DNA of 64,000 bases from an uncultured beta proteobacterium. Its GTDB lineage: Bacteria > Pseudomonadota > Gammaproteobacteria > Burkholderiales > Burkholderiaceae. Shown piece after piece: positions 18,810 through 28,839 of the stretch (the stretch's first letter is position 1; the number at the start of each line of letters is the position of its first letter). The notes beneath the pieces are model-generated. The model was not told the origin of the DNA and did no database searches. It was given only the letters and a program-made list of their open reading frames with translations. The stretch is taken from positions 62,001 through 126,000 of the forward strand of contig CAIQHU010000060.1 of NCBI GenBank assembly GCA_903871735.1. The letters run 5' to 3'. The position numbers were made by a program, and so were the translations under genes.

Positions 18810-19721
18810 CTATCTAGAAGCTGCTATTACGGGATTTGCAATCATGCCAATTTTTTCAATATGAATTCGCATTACATCACCAACATTTGCAAGTATTGGC
18901 GGGTTGTGATACATGCCTGGTCCAGGCGGCGAGCCTGTAGCTAATACATCTCCAGGTTCTAGAGGGAAAATTCGTGATAAGTGGGCTATAAACTGTTTTA
19001 CAGAAAAAAGCATTTCTGAAGTATGAGCACTACAGACTTCTTTTTCATTTAAATATGTTTTCACAGTTAAATTTTGTGGATCAGGTATTTCATCTTTTGT
19101 AACCAAATACGGCCCCATAGGACAAAAGGTTTCAAATCCTTTGGAGATGAGTAAAAGCCCCTGAGCTTGTAAGCATCGAGCGGAGACGTCATTCATAATG
19201 GTGTAACCCGCAACATAATCTAGTGCATTTTCTTCTTCAACGAAATAAGCTCGCTTACCGATTATGACGGTTAGCTCTCCTTCAAGATCTAGTTGTTTGA
19301 CAATTTTGGGATAAATGATGGGTTTATAGGGGCCGGTAATAGCCGTGGTGTATTTTGAAAAAATATGGGGCATTGGTGGGGTTACAATTTTTTCTTGGCG
19401 AGTTGCACCTTCTTTTCTTAATTCATCAAGGTGTCGTAAATAGTTTCTACCACCCATCATGATTTTGCTAGGATTTAGGATAGGCGACTGCAGGTCTACT
19501 AGTTCTTCAATAGTACCAAGGTCGGTATTATTTTTGGAAAGATATGATGAAATTGCTTGCTTTGCCAATTGGAGCGCTACATCACCCATAGCCATAATGT
19601 TCACCATATTCTCGGGCAACTGCTCCGAGGCAGATAAAAAAGAATTTAAATGAATAATTCGACCATCAACTGATGCCCCAATTTTCATGGAATTATTTTC
19701 TTGATACGTGACTAGTTTCAA
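18810..19721 (-). CDS. Fumarylacetoacetate hydrolase family protein
   Basis: LDLEGELTVIIGKRA, YTIMNDVSARCLQ, LEPGDVLATGSPPGPG. Confidence 0.93.
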   Translation of the reverse strand: MKLVTYQENNSMKIGASVDGRIIHLNSFLSASEQLPENMVNIMAMGDVALQLAKQAISSYLSKNNTDLGTIEELVDLQSPILNPSKIMMGGRNYLRHLDELRKEGATRQEKIVTPPMPHIFSKYTTAITGPYKPIIYPKIVKQLDLEGELTVIIGKRAYFVEEENALDYVAGYTIMNDVSARCLQAQGLLLISKGFETFCPMGPYLVTKDEIPDPQNLTVKTYLNEKEVCSAHTSEMLFSVKQFIAHLSRIFPLEPGDVLATGSPPGPGMYHNPPILANVGDVMRIHIEKIGMIANPVIAASR

Positions 19722-20059
19722 AACTGTCTCCCAGTTAGATTGTTTTTTTAGAGCATATCATATTTAATCTATTTTTCTATTTTGTCTTTGAAACGATGCG
19801 TTAATGTAATTTCAACCCTCCCCAATCGCCTTGTAATAAGGCGCACATCCAATCGCTGGTTTGCGACAAGTTTTTCGTATCTCTAATCCTTTATTATCGA
19901 GAGTCAATATTAAAAATTTAAGTACCCGCTGTTCGTTCTCGATGCTGAGGTGCTGATGAATTCCCTAGCCGAATTTGGCGTTCAATTCAAGAGCATTTAC
20001 GACAAGATGGGCGTGCTAATTTAGGCTCGCAAAATTGTGGGGTAATTATCTAAAAATCA

Positions 20060-21022
20060 TCAATCAACAGTGACGTTTTGCTCTCGGATGACCTTAGCCC
20101 ATCGCGCTGTTTCTCTGCGAATCCAGCGCTCAAAATCCTCTGGGTTAGCATAAGAGGGTTCTAGCCCATTTTCAAAAAATTTATTCTTAATTTCTGCCGA
20201 ATTGAGTATCTTTGCAACGTCAATATTGATTTGTGCCACCACCTCAGGCGGTATTTTTGCAGGTCCCATGATACCCACCCAAGCTTCAGTATCAAAACCG
20301 GGAATGGTTTCACTCATAGCTGGAACGCCTGGAGCTAGGTTGCTACGTTTTCCTGAAGTGACTGCCAGTACACGCAAACGGCCCGCTTTGATATGAGGGG
20401 CTACTGTGGGTAAAGCGGCAAACATGGCGTCGACCTGACCAGAGATTAAATCCACCATAGCGGGCCCACCGCCTTTATAGGGCACCACGGTCACGTTAAT
20501 ACCAGTAGAGTTTTTTAACAGCTCCAACATAAGTCGAGCTGGGGAACCAGGACCCACAGTTACAAAATTGATGGCAGAGGGTTTGTCTTTGGCGTACTGA
20601 AGCAAACTGGGAAGAGTTTTGGCCGGAAAGTTGGCGTTAGTCACCAGTAACATGGGCGAGCGAGCCACCATTGAAATGGGTATCAAGTCTTGCAATAAAT
20701 CGTAATTAATTTTGTACAGGTAAGGGGCTGCTGTCGAAGTGTCAAAAATCGCCATGAGGGTGTAGCCATCAGGCGTTGCTTTAACAGCCGCTGAGGTGCC
20801 AATGGTGCCACCGGCTCCTACACGGTTTTCTACCACGACTTGCTGCCCCCAAGTATCTGATAGTTGCTGACCCATAATTCGAGATACTACATCTGCCATT
20901 CCGCCTGGCGCAAAAGGAACGATTAACTTGACGGGCTTGTTAGGCCAAGATTGGCTTATGGCCAAGAGCGGGCACATAACCAAGGAAAGTAAGAAAGTGA
21001 TTTTGAATAATTGGCAGCGCAT
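20060..21022 (-). CDS. Bug/TctC-family substrate-binding protein
   Basis: VKLIVPFAPGGMADVVSR, VENRVGAGGTIGTSA, PYKGGGPAMVDLISGQVD. Confidence 0.96.
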   Translation of the reverse strand: MRCQLFKITFLLSLVMCPLLAISQSWPNKPVKLIVPFAPGGMADVVSRIMGQQLSDTWGQQVVVENRVGAGGTIGTSAAVKATPDGYTLMAIFDTSTAAPYLYKINYDLLQDLIPISMVARSPMLLVTNANFPAKTLPSLLQYAKDKPSAINFVTVGPGSPARLMLELLKNSTGINVTVVPYKGGGPAMVDLISGQVDAMFAALPTVAPHIKAGRLRVLAVTSGKRSNLAPGVPAMSETIPGFDTEAWVGIMGPAKIPPEVVAQINIDVAKILNSAEIKNKFFENGLEPSYANPEDFERWIRRETARWAKVIREQNVTVD

Positions 21023-21029
21023 ATAAGTT

Positions 21030-21767
21030 TCAGTTAAATAAATTAGGTGTGGACTGATTGATTTTACCTACCTCGTAGTTCCACACACCCATGTAGGAAC
21101 GTTCAGTTTTTTTATGTTCTCTGGCACGAATCGCTTCGGCGTGGGGCAAGAGGCGAAGAGCTCCAGCCGCCATGGCTTTGAGTTGGACGCCTGCAGAAAT
21201 CTCCACTTCTTTAGTCACTACGACCGCCTCTTGAACATTGCGCCCACAAACCATGATACCGTGGTGTTGCATCATGACCGCATTGCGTTGCCCCAAAGCG
21301 TCCACAAAGGCTTTGGCCATTAAAGGGTCGATATGGGCGTTGTCATAGTCTTGGAGCAGCACCATGTCTTCATAGAGTCGAGCGGCAGAACGCTCAAAAG
21401 GTTGCAACACTTGACCAATGGCACCAAGTGCTAAGCAGTTATCAGCATGGTGGTGGGTGATCGCGTTGATGTCCGGACGCGCTGCGTACAACATCCCTTC
21501 AATTTTTAAAGAGGCATTGACCGTGCCATCTCCTGAGAGCACATTGCCTTGAAAATCACATTCACGTAGTCCATCAACGGTCACGTCTTCAAAACTATCG
21601 CCCCACTTGTAACTCCAAAATGTTTGAGCGCCGGGCAGTCGGGCTGTCAGGTGGGCTAATAAGCCAAGTCCAATGCCATAACGTGCCAAAATACGGTACC
21701 CGTAGACCAAATTCTTTTTTAGTTGCTCAAGAGTCTCAGCGTTGTGCTCTGGTGAAGATGTATTCAT
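21030..21767 (-). CDS. Class II aldolase/adducin family protein
   Basis: HLTARLPG, ITHHHADN, MQHHGIMVCGRNVQEA; internal Met (MNTSSPEH) at 21767 preferred because it avoids overlap. Confidence 0.88.
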   Translation of the reverse strand: MNTSSPEHNAETLEQLKKNLVYGYRILARYGIGLGLLAHLTARLPGAQTFWSYKWGDSFEDVTVDGLRECDFQGNVLSGDGTVNASLKIEGMLYAARPDINAITHHHADNCLALGAIGQVLQPFERSAARLYEDMVLLQDYDNAHIDPLMAKAFVDALGQRNAVMMQHHGIMVCGRNVQEAVVVTKEVEISAGVQLKAMAAGALRLLPHAEAIRAREHKKTERSYMGVWNYEVGKINQSTPNLFN

Positions 21768-21799
21768 TGTTTTTAGTTCCAAAAATAAATTGAGGCCAT

Positions 21800-23035
21800 T
21801 TAGCCCCAAGGGCCCAAATACACCTCGCCCATATAGGTGTCAGTTTTGGAGCTCAGAGTTTCTGGCCATTTTTTCCAATGAAGGTCAGAATCATCATCCT
21901 TGCCTCGCGGACGAGATTGGCCACTCCAGCCCACTTGGTCCATCGTGTAATAGAGTTGAATGGCATGGCCAGATGGATCGATCACATGAGCCGAATAATC
22001 GATACCGGGGGTCAAAGCTTTGGGTACATCTAAAAACTGACAGCCTTGCTCTTCTAGGAAGTACAAAGCGTTTTTCAGCTGGCGATAGTTAGCTAATTGA
22101 ATGCCAAAGTGCATCAGCGTGGTGTTCTCACTCATACCTAAACTTTGGCGCATTGCAATGGGATACAGGGCTAGGGAATGGTGCTCTGTATTACATCGTA
22201 AAAACACACAACGGTGACCATTCCATATGACTTCTTCGGTCAGCAAAAAGCCCATGATGCCTAGATAAAAATGTTCCATTGCCTCAAGGTCTTTGCAAAA
22301 CAGTCCCACCGGACCATGCCGCACAACCTTAAAAGGGCGAGGTAACAAAATACCATCTACGTCATAGATGGCGGGTTGGACTTCTGGGTGCCTGTGTCCA
22401 GAACTCAAGTCCACACCCTGTTCGCGCATCAGATCTACCTCAGCATATTCGGGCATTTGAGGCAAGGCTGGACGCTCATGAAAACCGCGCGTGTAAGCAG
22501 GTTTAGGTTTGGATGTGCCCATCCAACCAATCTGCTCCATGCCGTAGTACAACTCGTTGCGGTGACCTTCAGGATCAAAGGGATAAACATGCCAATTGGA
22601 ACCAGGCATGTCACGCCCCACCCGATTGATTGGGACGCCTTTACTTTTAAAAAAATCAATGCCGTTTGATATTTCGCGCAGGCTGCTCACCTGCCAAGTC
22701 AATTGGTTGATGGTGACATCCTCGGGCAACTCTCTGCCACGAGCATGGGCGACCTTACGGTCTCCGAATACAAAGGAGTGATGGTCTGTGCCATGACGTG
22801 TGAAGTAGAGGTTGGTGTCACCAATTTTTTTAAGCTCATCTTTATTTGGACTGCGAGCTGCAATGTCCATGGGATCAGAAAGACGAAACCCTAAAAGCTC
22901 ACAATAAAAATGCAAAGTTTTTGCCGTGTCTTGTACATTTAAACCAAAGTGACCCAAGCGCCGAATTTTGAAAGGCTGAGGAAAAAGAATACCGCCCACC
23001 TCATATTGAGTAGAGCTAAGTACGGTCACGTTCAC
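21800..23035 (-). CDS. VOC-family extradiol ring-cleavage dioxygenase-like protein (two VOC modules)
   Basis: Two repeats: RRLGHFGLNVQDTAKTLHFYCELLGF and VRHGPVGLFCKDLEAMEHFYLGIMGF; HLxxxVxDPxGHxxxLYY. Confidence 0.88.
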   Translation of the reverse strand: MNVTVLSSTQYEVGGILFPQPFKIRRLGHFGLNVQDTAKTLHFYCELLGFRLSDPMDIAARSPNKDELKKIGDTNLYFTRHGTDHHSFVFGDRKVAHARGRELPEDVTINQLTWQVSSLREISNGIDFFKSKGVPINRVGRDMPGSNWHVYPFDPEGHRNELYYGMEQIGWMGTSKPKPAYTRGFHERPALPQMPEYAEVDLMREQGVDLSSGHRHPEVQPAIYDVDGILLPRPFKVVRHGPVGLFCKDLEAMEHFYLGIMGFLLTEEVIWNGHRCVFLRCNTEHHSLALYPIAMRQSLGMSENTTLMHFGIQLANYRQLKNALYFLEEQGCQFLDVPKALTPGIDYSAHVIDPSGHAIQLYYTMDQVGWSGQSRPRGKDDDSDLHWKKWPETLSSKTDTYMGEVYLGPWG

Positions 23036-23976
23036 TGCCCTTGGACTACTGGGTTTTGAAGTACACCCAAGCCAGAAATTTCAATCCGAACAATGTCGCC
23101 TGGCTTGAGAAAAGTTCCTTTGGGTCGGCCGACTCCAGCTGGAGTTCCAGTTGCAATGACGTCCCCAGGACGAAGTGTCATGCGGCGACTAAGGTACTCG
23201 ATTAACTCTGGCACATTGAAAATCAGATCAGCGACTAAGGTGTCTTGCTTTTTTTCTTCATTGACCCACAGCCTTAAATGACACTGGGTATGGTCTGCAA
23301 TTTGGTCGGCTGGTGTGATCCATGGCCCCATAGGTGCAGCACCATCAAAGTTTTTATGACCAAACCAATCAATGTTCCAGCGAGGCCAATCTGGACGCCT
23401 ACTTAAATCACGCGCGGAAAGGTCGTTCATGATGGTGTAGCCTGCCACGTATTTCATGGCATCTTGAACTGAAACATTACGCGCAGTTTTGCCAATCACG
23501 ACAGCAAACTCACCTTCCCAGTCCACACTATTAGACACCGATGGTAAGGCAATGTAGTCAGCAGGACCCAGCACGCAATGAGGGCCTGATTTTAGAAATA
23601 GATAAGGCTGAGTGACCGATTTATCTACGCCTTTGCCTTCAGCAGACATTTCTTGTGCATGAGCGCTATAGTTAGCTCCGGTGCAGTAAATAGCAGGCGG
23701 ATACATCAGAGGAGCCTGAAGCTTGATTTGGCTTAACGTCAACTTGATATGTTCTGTTTGCGTTGCCAGTTCATGTAATGCTGGTAAGGCAACCTCCCAA
23801 GCGTTCAATACAGCCAGAGTTGATAAGGCCCATGGGCAATTAGGTAAGGCTAATTGCAGGTCCACCACATGATGCTCGCCAACCAAAATCCCTGGTCGTA
23901 CTGACTCAGGCGTTGCTGCATGCTTTGAAGCCTCATCTGAGATTAATGTGTAATTTAAAAGTCTAAAATCAGCCAT
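23032..23976 (-). CDS. Fumarylacetoacetate hydrolase family protein
   Basis: VDWEGEFAVVIGKTARNV, YTIMNDLSARDLS, RPGDVIATGTPAGVG. Confidence 0.95.
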   Translation of the reverse strand: MADFRLLNYTLISDEASKHAATPESVRPGILVGEHHVVDLQLALPNCPWALSTLAVLNAWEVALPALHELATQTEHIKLTLSQIKLQAPLMYPPAIYCTGANYSAHAQEMSAEGKGVDKSVTQPYLFLKSGPHCVLGPADYIALPSVSNSVDWEGEFAVVIGKTARNVSVQDAMKYVAGYTIMNDLSARDLSRRPDWPRWNIDWFGHKNFDGAAPMGPWITPADQIADHTQCHLRLWVNEEKKQDTLVADLIFNVPELIEYLSRRMTLRPGDVIATGTPAGVGRPKGTFLKPGDIVRIEISGLGVLQNPVVQGQ

Positions 23977-24013
23977 ATGAAATTCTTTAAAAAAAATCGC
24001 GCATGATGGAACT

Positions 24014-24184
24014 TCAGCAGTAATAAGCCATTGGGGCTTTGTTGAGTGCTACGCGAGATGGACTTGCAGCGAAAGCCCAAGGTGCACGGTCGACTAAGTC
24101 TGACTGCATGTAGTAACGCGTTATCCTTTTTGTCGGGTCGATTAGTGTACAGAGTTCTTCGAGGGCGAAGATTTTTACGGTCAT
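24014..24184 (-). CDS. Small ORF (56 aa) at the head of the minus-strand catabolic cluster; absent from the supplied ORF track
   Basis: ATG at 24182-24184 to TGA at 24014-24016: MTVKIFALEELCTLIDPTKRITRYYMQSDLVDRAPWAFAASPSRVALNKAPMAYYC*. Confidence 0.5.
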   Translation of the reverse strand: MTVKIFALEELCTLIDPTKRITRYYMQSDLVDRAPWAFAASPSRVALNKAPMAYYC

Positions 24185-24683
24185 AGTCGTCAAATTATTT
24201 TGAATTTAAATATCTTACCAGTAAAACTGTAATAAAAAACTTTTTTATCCAATAATTTTTTTCAGGTAGGACTGCTAATTATTTGAATGGTTCACGCGGT
24301 AAACGTAAATTGATCATCTCAAGAATCATATCGTATAAATAACTATATGAGTATTAACGGTAACATGTAAAATAAGTACGAAGTTCTTAATTGACTCTCG
24401 TAGGATATGCTGCAGATGAAGTGCCACTGATATAAAACAGATGATGAGAAGCACCAAACACGAAGTGGAGCTTAGTACTAAAAATTGTCATAACAAGGAC
24501 GAGCAATTCACTAGATTTCAGTGGATCAATATTAATTTAATAATATCAATTTGACTTGCGCATGGGGTGCAGTAGGGGAGTGATATCCTAAAAATTCTTT
24601 CTTTAGTTGACTAATGAAGTTTTTGTTTGATATGAGATTGGTTTTTATATTGCTTACATAGTACTTACATGGCTTTAAAATAG

Positions 24684-24720
24684 AAAAGGCTTCGAAGGTG
24701 ATTTGCCTAGGAAGCCTTTT
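24684..24720 (-). terminator. Rho-independent terminator candidate downstream of tRNA-fMet
   Basis: Perfect 10-bp inverted repeat AAAAGGCTTC / GAAGCCTTTT (24684-24693 / 24711-24720); on the minus strand the stem ends in a T-rich tract. Confidence 0.7.
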
Positions 24721-24726
24721 ATCTAT

Positions 24727-24803
24727 TGGTTGCGGGGATAGGATTTGAACCTATGACCTTCGGGTTATGAGCCCGACGAGCTGCCAGACTGCTCCACCCC
24801 GCG
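24727..24803 (-). tRNA. Initiator tRNA-fMet (anticodon CAT), CCA encoded
   Basis: CGCGGGGTGGAGCAGTCTGGCAGCTCGTCGGGCTCATAACCCGAAGGTCATAGGTTCAAATCCTATCCCCGCAACCA; C1/A72 mismatch and GGG:CCC anticodon stem are initiator hallmarks. Confidence 0.97.
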
Positions 24804-24877
24804 TCTGTTCTGTACTAAGTCTTCTACTATATCACACTTTACTCTAGAAGCAAGGTTTAGCAGGAGGTATTAGTTAA

Positions 24878-25720
24878 TTATTGTACAAAGGGGCTTTTAA
24901 TATTTTCTTGTTCAAAGATCACCTTAATCATACCTTGGAACTCTCTTCGGATATGCGCTTGGTATTGCGGAATTACTTTTAAACGGCAGCGCAGGGTTAC
25001 TGAGGATTCAGACAGAATTTCAACTCCAGCAATCTCTAAATCATCCAAAATCATTTTCTTTAATGTTGGATCATTGCGCAGAGTTTGAGCAATTTTTTTA
25101 AGAGCACTATTCGCATCAGCAATGTCTTGTTTGGAGGATATAAGGACATCCATGACTGCATAGGAAAAATTTCGAGTACGATTGGTGACAACAGTGATGG
25201 CGCTATTGGGTACAAAGTGAACTATCCCCTCATAATCCCTTAGGCGAATATAGCGTAGAGTCACTTCTTCGACGGTGCCATTTTTTCCGGCTATTTCGAC
25301 GATATCACCCTGTCGGATTTGATCCTCTAGCAGCATAACAAAACCCGTAAAATAATCTTTGACGAGCGTTTGAGCACCAAAGCCAATAGCTACTCCAGCT
25401 AAACCAGCTGTAGCTATTAACGGTGCTACGGAGATTCCGACGGTCGATAAGATAATCATGACACTCAAGGCGAGTATGCCAACAGAAGTTACATAACGCA
25501 GTACTCTTGAAAGAGTTTGAACTCTTTGTACATCGTCGCCTTGAGAACGATTACTGACTTGCGTTTCAATGTTGCTAATTAATTGATGACTCGCTTTAAA
25601 AATTAGCCAAGTACATAGAACGATAAAACCAATTTCTAAAATAATAAAAATGATATCCACCCATGCGATTAATTCGCTGAGGTGGTATTTTTCTAGAAGC
25701 TTTATTACAGAGGTTTTCAT
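24878..25720 (-). CDS. MscS-family mechanosensitive channel
   Basis: LIATAGLAGVAIGFGAQTLVKDYFTGFVMLLEDQIRQGDIVEIAGKNGTVEEVTLRYIRLRD. Confidence 0.95.
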   Translation of the reverse strand: MKTSVIKLLEKYHLSELIAWVDIIFIILEIGFIVLCTWLIFKASHQLISNIETQVSNRSQGDDVQRVQTLSRVLRYVTSVGILALSVMIILSTVGISVAPLIATAGLAGVAIGFGAQTLVKDYFTGFVMLLEDQIRQGDIVEIAGKNGTVEEVTLRYIRLRDYEGIVHFVPNSAITVVTNRTRNFSYAVMDVLISSKQDIADANSALKKIAQTLRNDPTLKKMILDDLEIAGVEILSESSVTLRCRLKVIPQYQAHIRREFQGMIKVIFEQENIKSPFVQ

Positions 25721-25799
25721 ATTGAAAAATCAATTTAAAAATTCATTCAGGCATATCGCAAAGTAAGATAATATTATTTTCTTATTTTAGATTGATATT

Positions 25800-26780
25800 A
25801 TGCTACGTTCCTTTGAGTTTGCTTCCGATTTAGGCTTTGATATTTATGCTGTCGATACAGGATTTGTTCGACCAGAATTTGATGCCTCATATATCGTTGC
25901 CAATCGCAATAAGGCCGGCACCGGCCTAGAAATGTCGTTGGCGGTAATTGATGTTGGTCCGAATGCTGCGGTATTGCGTATTTTGCAGACTATCCAAGAA
26001 CTGGGTTGTCAGAGTACTCAAGTTGCATACTTAATCTTAACGCACATTCATTTAGATCATGCAGGTGGGGCTGGGTTATTGATGCAAAAGTGTCCAAATG
26101 CGAAGTTGATTGTGCATCCAAGGGGAGCAAGACATATGATTGATCCCTCTGCATTAATTGCCAGCGCTTTAGCAGTCCATGGTCAAGACCATGTGGATCA
26201 GGAGTACGGGCGGATTTTACCAATTCCGGCGACTCGAGTTATAGAAACCTTTGACGGATTGAAGATTGATTTAGATGGGCGAGTATTAGAGTGTTTTGCA
26301 ACACCAGGCCATGCAAAGCATCATATTAGTATTTGGGATAAGCTGAGTTTGGGCATGTTTACGGGTGACACCTTTGGCTTATCGTATCGGGAATTTGATA
26401 CTGACCAAGGGGCTTTTATCATGCCCACATCGTCTCCGGTTCATTTTGATCCGCAAGCGCTTAGAGACTCTTTACAAAAGATCATGCAATTTAAGCCCAA
26501 CAGGATATATGTCACGCACTATAGTGCGGTAGAAAATGTACCTCGGTTGTATCAGAATTTTTTACGAATTTTGTCCGAAGTGGAGGTCTTAGGAAAGCGT
26601 TTTGCTCTAGACCCACAGCGTCATGACTTGTTTAAAAAAGGGTTATTAAGTCTTTATATACAGGAGCTTAGGATGATGGGTTGTGAACTGTCCGAGGCCC
26701 GGATAGACGAATTATTAGGTATGGATATTGAATTAAACGCACAAGGTATGGAAATTTGGTTAGACGCCTTGCAGACTTGA
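25800..26780 (+). CDS. Metallo-beta-lactamase fold hydrolase
   Basis: LTHIHLDHAGGAG, CFATPGHAKHHISI, TGDTFG. Confidence 0.92.
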   Translation: MLRSFEFASDLGFDIYAVDTGFVRPEFDASYIVANRNKAGTGLEMSLAVIDVGPNAAVLRILQTIQELGCQSTQVAYLILTHIHLDHAGGAGLLMQKCPNAKLIVHPRGARHMIDPSALIASALAVHGQDHVDQEYGRILPIPATRVIETFDGLKIDLDGRVLECFATPGHAKHHISIWDKLSLGMFTGDTFGLSYREFDTDQGAFIMPTSSPVHFDPQALRDSLQKIMQFKPNRIYVTHYSAVENVPRLYQNFLRILSEVEVLGKRFALDPQRHDLFKKGLLSLYIQELRMMGCELSEARIDELLGMDIELNAQGMEIWLDALQT

Positions 26781-26826
26781 TGATGGCATAGGTTTACAAT
26801 CATGAAAACTTCCAATCAAGGTATCC

Positions 26827-28767
26827 ATGTCCCTGAGTAATCCTGAGTATTCTGAGTCAAAGATTTTAAGACCGATCAATCTGCATCACGGTGATCATTC
26901 TCATAAAGGTAGTTTAAGAACTTTAATGTTAGGTGCCATTGGAGTTGTCTTTGGCGACATTGCGACTAGTCCTTTATATGCATTGAAAGAATGTTTTAGT
27001 CCGCAGCATGGTATCCCTTTTTCGAATGAGGCGGTATTTGGAGTTATTTCGATGGTGTTTTGGGCTTTTATGGTGGTTGTATCCATTAAGTATGTGATGT
27101 TTATCATGCGCGCTAGCAATCATGGCGAGGGTGGTATTTTGGCCTTGATGGCCTTAGCCCTGCGAACTGTACCCGTGGGATCTAAATCTGCGATGGCAAT
27201 TATGATGCTTGGTGTGTTTGGAGCCGCCATGTTTTATGGTGACGCGGTCATTACACCGGCTATTTCTGTTCTCTCAGCGGTTGAGGGTTTAGAAGTGGTT
27301 TCACCCGAATTAAAGCGTTTTGTTATTCCGATTACCCTGATAATTCTAATTGGTTTATTTTTAATTCAGAAGCGAGGCACATCGGTCGTTGGGATATTAT
27401 TCGGCCCGATTATGGTTATCTGGTTTTTAGTATTAGGTCTGATGGGCTTAGTTAATATTGTTGATTACCCGCAAATCCTAGCGGCTATTAATCCCTACTT
27501 CGCGTATGAATTCCTATATGAGCACTCTTTAGAAGCGTTTATTGTTTTAGGGGCGGTATTTTTAGTACTGACTGGTGCAGAAGCTTTATATACGGATATG
27601 GGGCATTTTGGAATCAAGCCGATTCGATATGTTTGGTTTTTTATTACCTTACCTTGTTTACTGCTTAATTATTTTGGTCAAGGTGCATTTCTGATTAATA
27701 ACCCAGAAGCAATTGTGAACCCATTCTTTTTAATGGTACCTGAGGCTGTGACATTTGCTCTTGTTTTATTAGCGACTGTAGCCACTGTGATTGCCTCGCA
27801 GGCTGTAATTTCTGGGACCTATTCGATGACTAGCCAAGCTATTTTGCTAGGCTTTATCCCAAAAATGAAAATTTCTTACACATCGGATAACGAAATCGGG
27901 CAGATTTATATGCCAACGATTAATTGGCTTTTGTTATTTATGGTGGTGGTGGTGGTTATAACTTTTAAAAGCTCAGCAAATTTAGCAGCCGCATATGGCA
28001 TTGCAGTAACCACGACAATGATTATTGACACGATATTAGCTGCAATTGTTATGAGTGTTGTTTGGAAATGGAATCCAACCTTTATTGCTCTAGTAATTGG
28101 CGCATTCATTGCTGTGGATTTATCCTTTTTCTCGGCCAATTTGTTAAAGATTGCTGAGGGTGGATGGTTCCCGATTTTAGTAGGCAGTATTTGTTTTCTA
28201 TTTTTAATGACATGGTATCAAGGCCGTAAAATTTTGCGAGAGAAAGCGATAGAGAAGGGCATTCCACTCGAGGGGTTTGTTAAATCTTTACAGGCTCATC
28301 CGCCGCATCGGGTAGAGGGGACTGCGGTATTTTTAACCGCGCACGTTGATTTTGTGCCAGTAGCGATGTTGCATAATTTAAAGCACAATCGTATTTTGCA
28401 TGAGCGCATTATTTTTCTCAAGATTAGCACATGGGACGTGCCTTATGTGAAGGAGTCGGAGCGGATTACGTTTAAGGATATGGGCAGTGAGATGTATTTA
28501 GCTAGAGCCATATATGGCTTTAAAGAAACCCCGGATATGTTACAGATCTTAAATGATTTAGCGAAATACAATAATTTAGAATGTGACTTGATGGAGACTT
28601 CATTCTTTTTAGCAAGGGATACGGTGATTGCATCGGCGATACCGGGTATGCCTTTATGGCGAGAAAAGATTTTTGCTTGGATGTTTCAAAACGCCGCTAA
28701 GCCATCGGATTTTTATCAGATTCCGACGAATCGGGTGGTTGAGTTAGGGGCTAAGATCGAAATTTAA
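26827..28767 (+). CDS. kup: KUP-family potassium uptake protein
   Basis: [65 protein letters not shown]. Confidence 0.97.
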   Translation: MSLSNPEYSESKILRPINLHHGDHSHKGSLRTLMLGAIGVVFGDIATSPLYALKECFSPQHGIPFSNEAVFGVISMVFWAFMVVVSIKYVMFIMRASNHGEGGILALMALALRTVPVGSKSAMAIMMLGVFGAAMFYGDAVITPAISVLSAVEGLEVVSPELKRFVIPITLIILIGLFLIQKRGTSVVGILFGPIMVIWFLVLGLMGLVNIVDYPQILAAINPYFAYEFLYEHSLEAFIVLGAVFLVLTGAEALYTDMGHFGIKPIRYVWFFITLPCLLLNYFGQGAFLINNPEAIVNPFFLMVPEAVTFALVLLATVATVIASQAVISGTYSMTSQAILLGFIPKMKISYTSDNEIGQIYMPTINWLLLFMVVVVVITFKSSANLAAAYGIAVTTTMIIDTILAAIVMSVVWKWNPTFIALVIGAFIAVDLSFFSANLLKIAEGGWFPILVGSICFLFLMTWYQGRKILREKAIEKGIPLEGFVKSLQAHPPHRVEGTAVFLTAHVDFVPVAMLHNLKHNRILHERIIFLKISTWDVPYVKESERITFKDMGSEMYLARAIYGFKETPDMLQILNDLAKYNNLECDLMETSFFLARDTVIASAIPGMPLWREKIFAWMFQNAAKPSDFYQIPTNRVVELGAKIEI

Positions 28768-28839
28768 TGCTGGTAATTGTTGATGGCTGGAGCAGTTCTG
28801 ATTATGCCATCAACAAATCGTTTACTAAAAAGTGGTTGA

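Noticed and set aside
19805-19860. Inverted repeat CGCCTTgtaatAAGGCG as a terminator
   Set aside because: Stem is short and lacks a following T-run on either strand; not called as a terminator
21742-22894. Several plus-strand ORFs (116, 97, 61, 63 aa) and a 74-aa minus ORF
   Set aside because: Overlap the VOC dioxygenase and aldolase genes in other frames; no recognisable domain
24185-24683. Possible gene or ncRNA in the long AT-rich gap before tRNA-fMet
   Set aside because: Only ORFs of about 40 codons or fewer with unconvincing composition; no structure I could support by eye apart from the terminator
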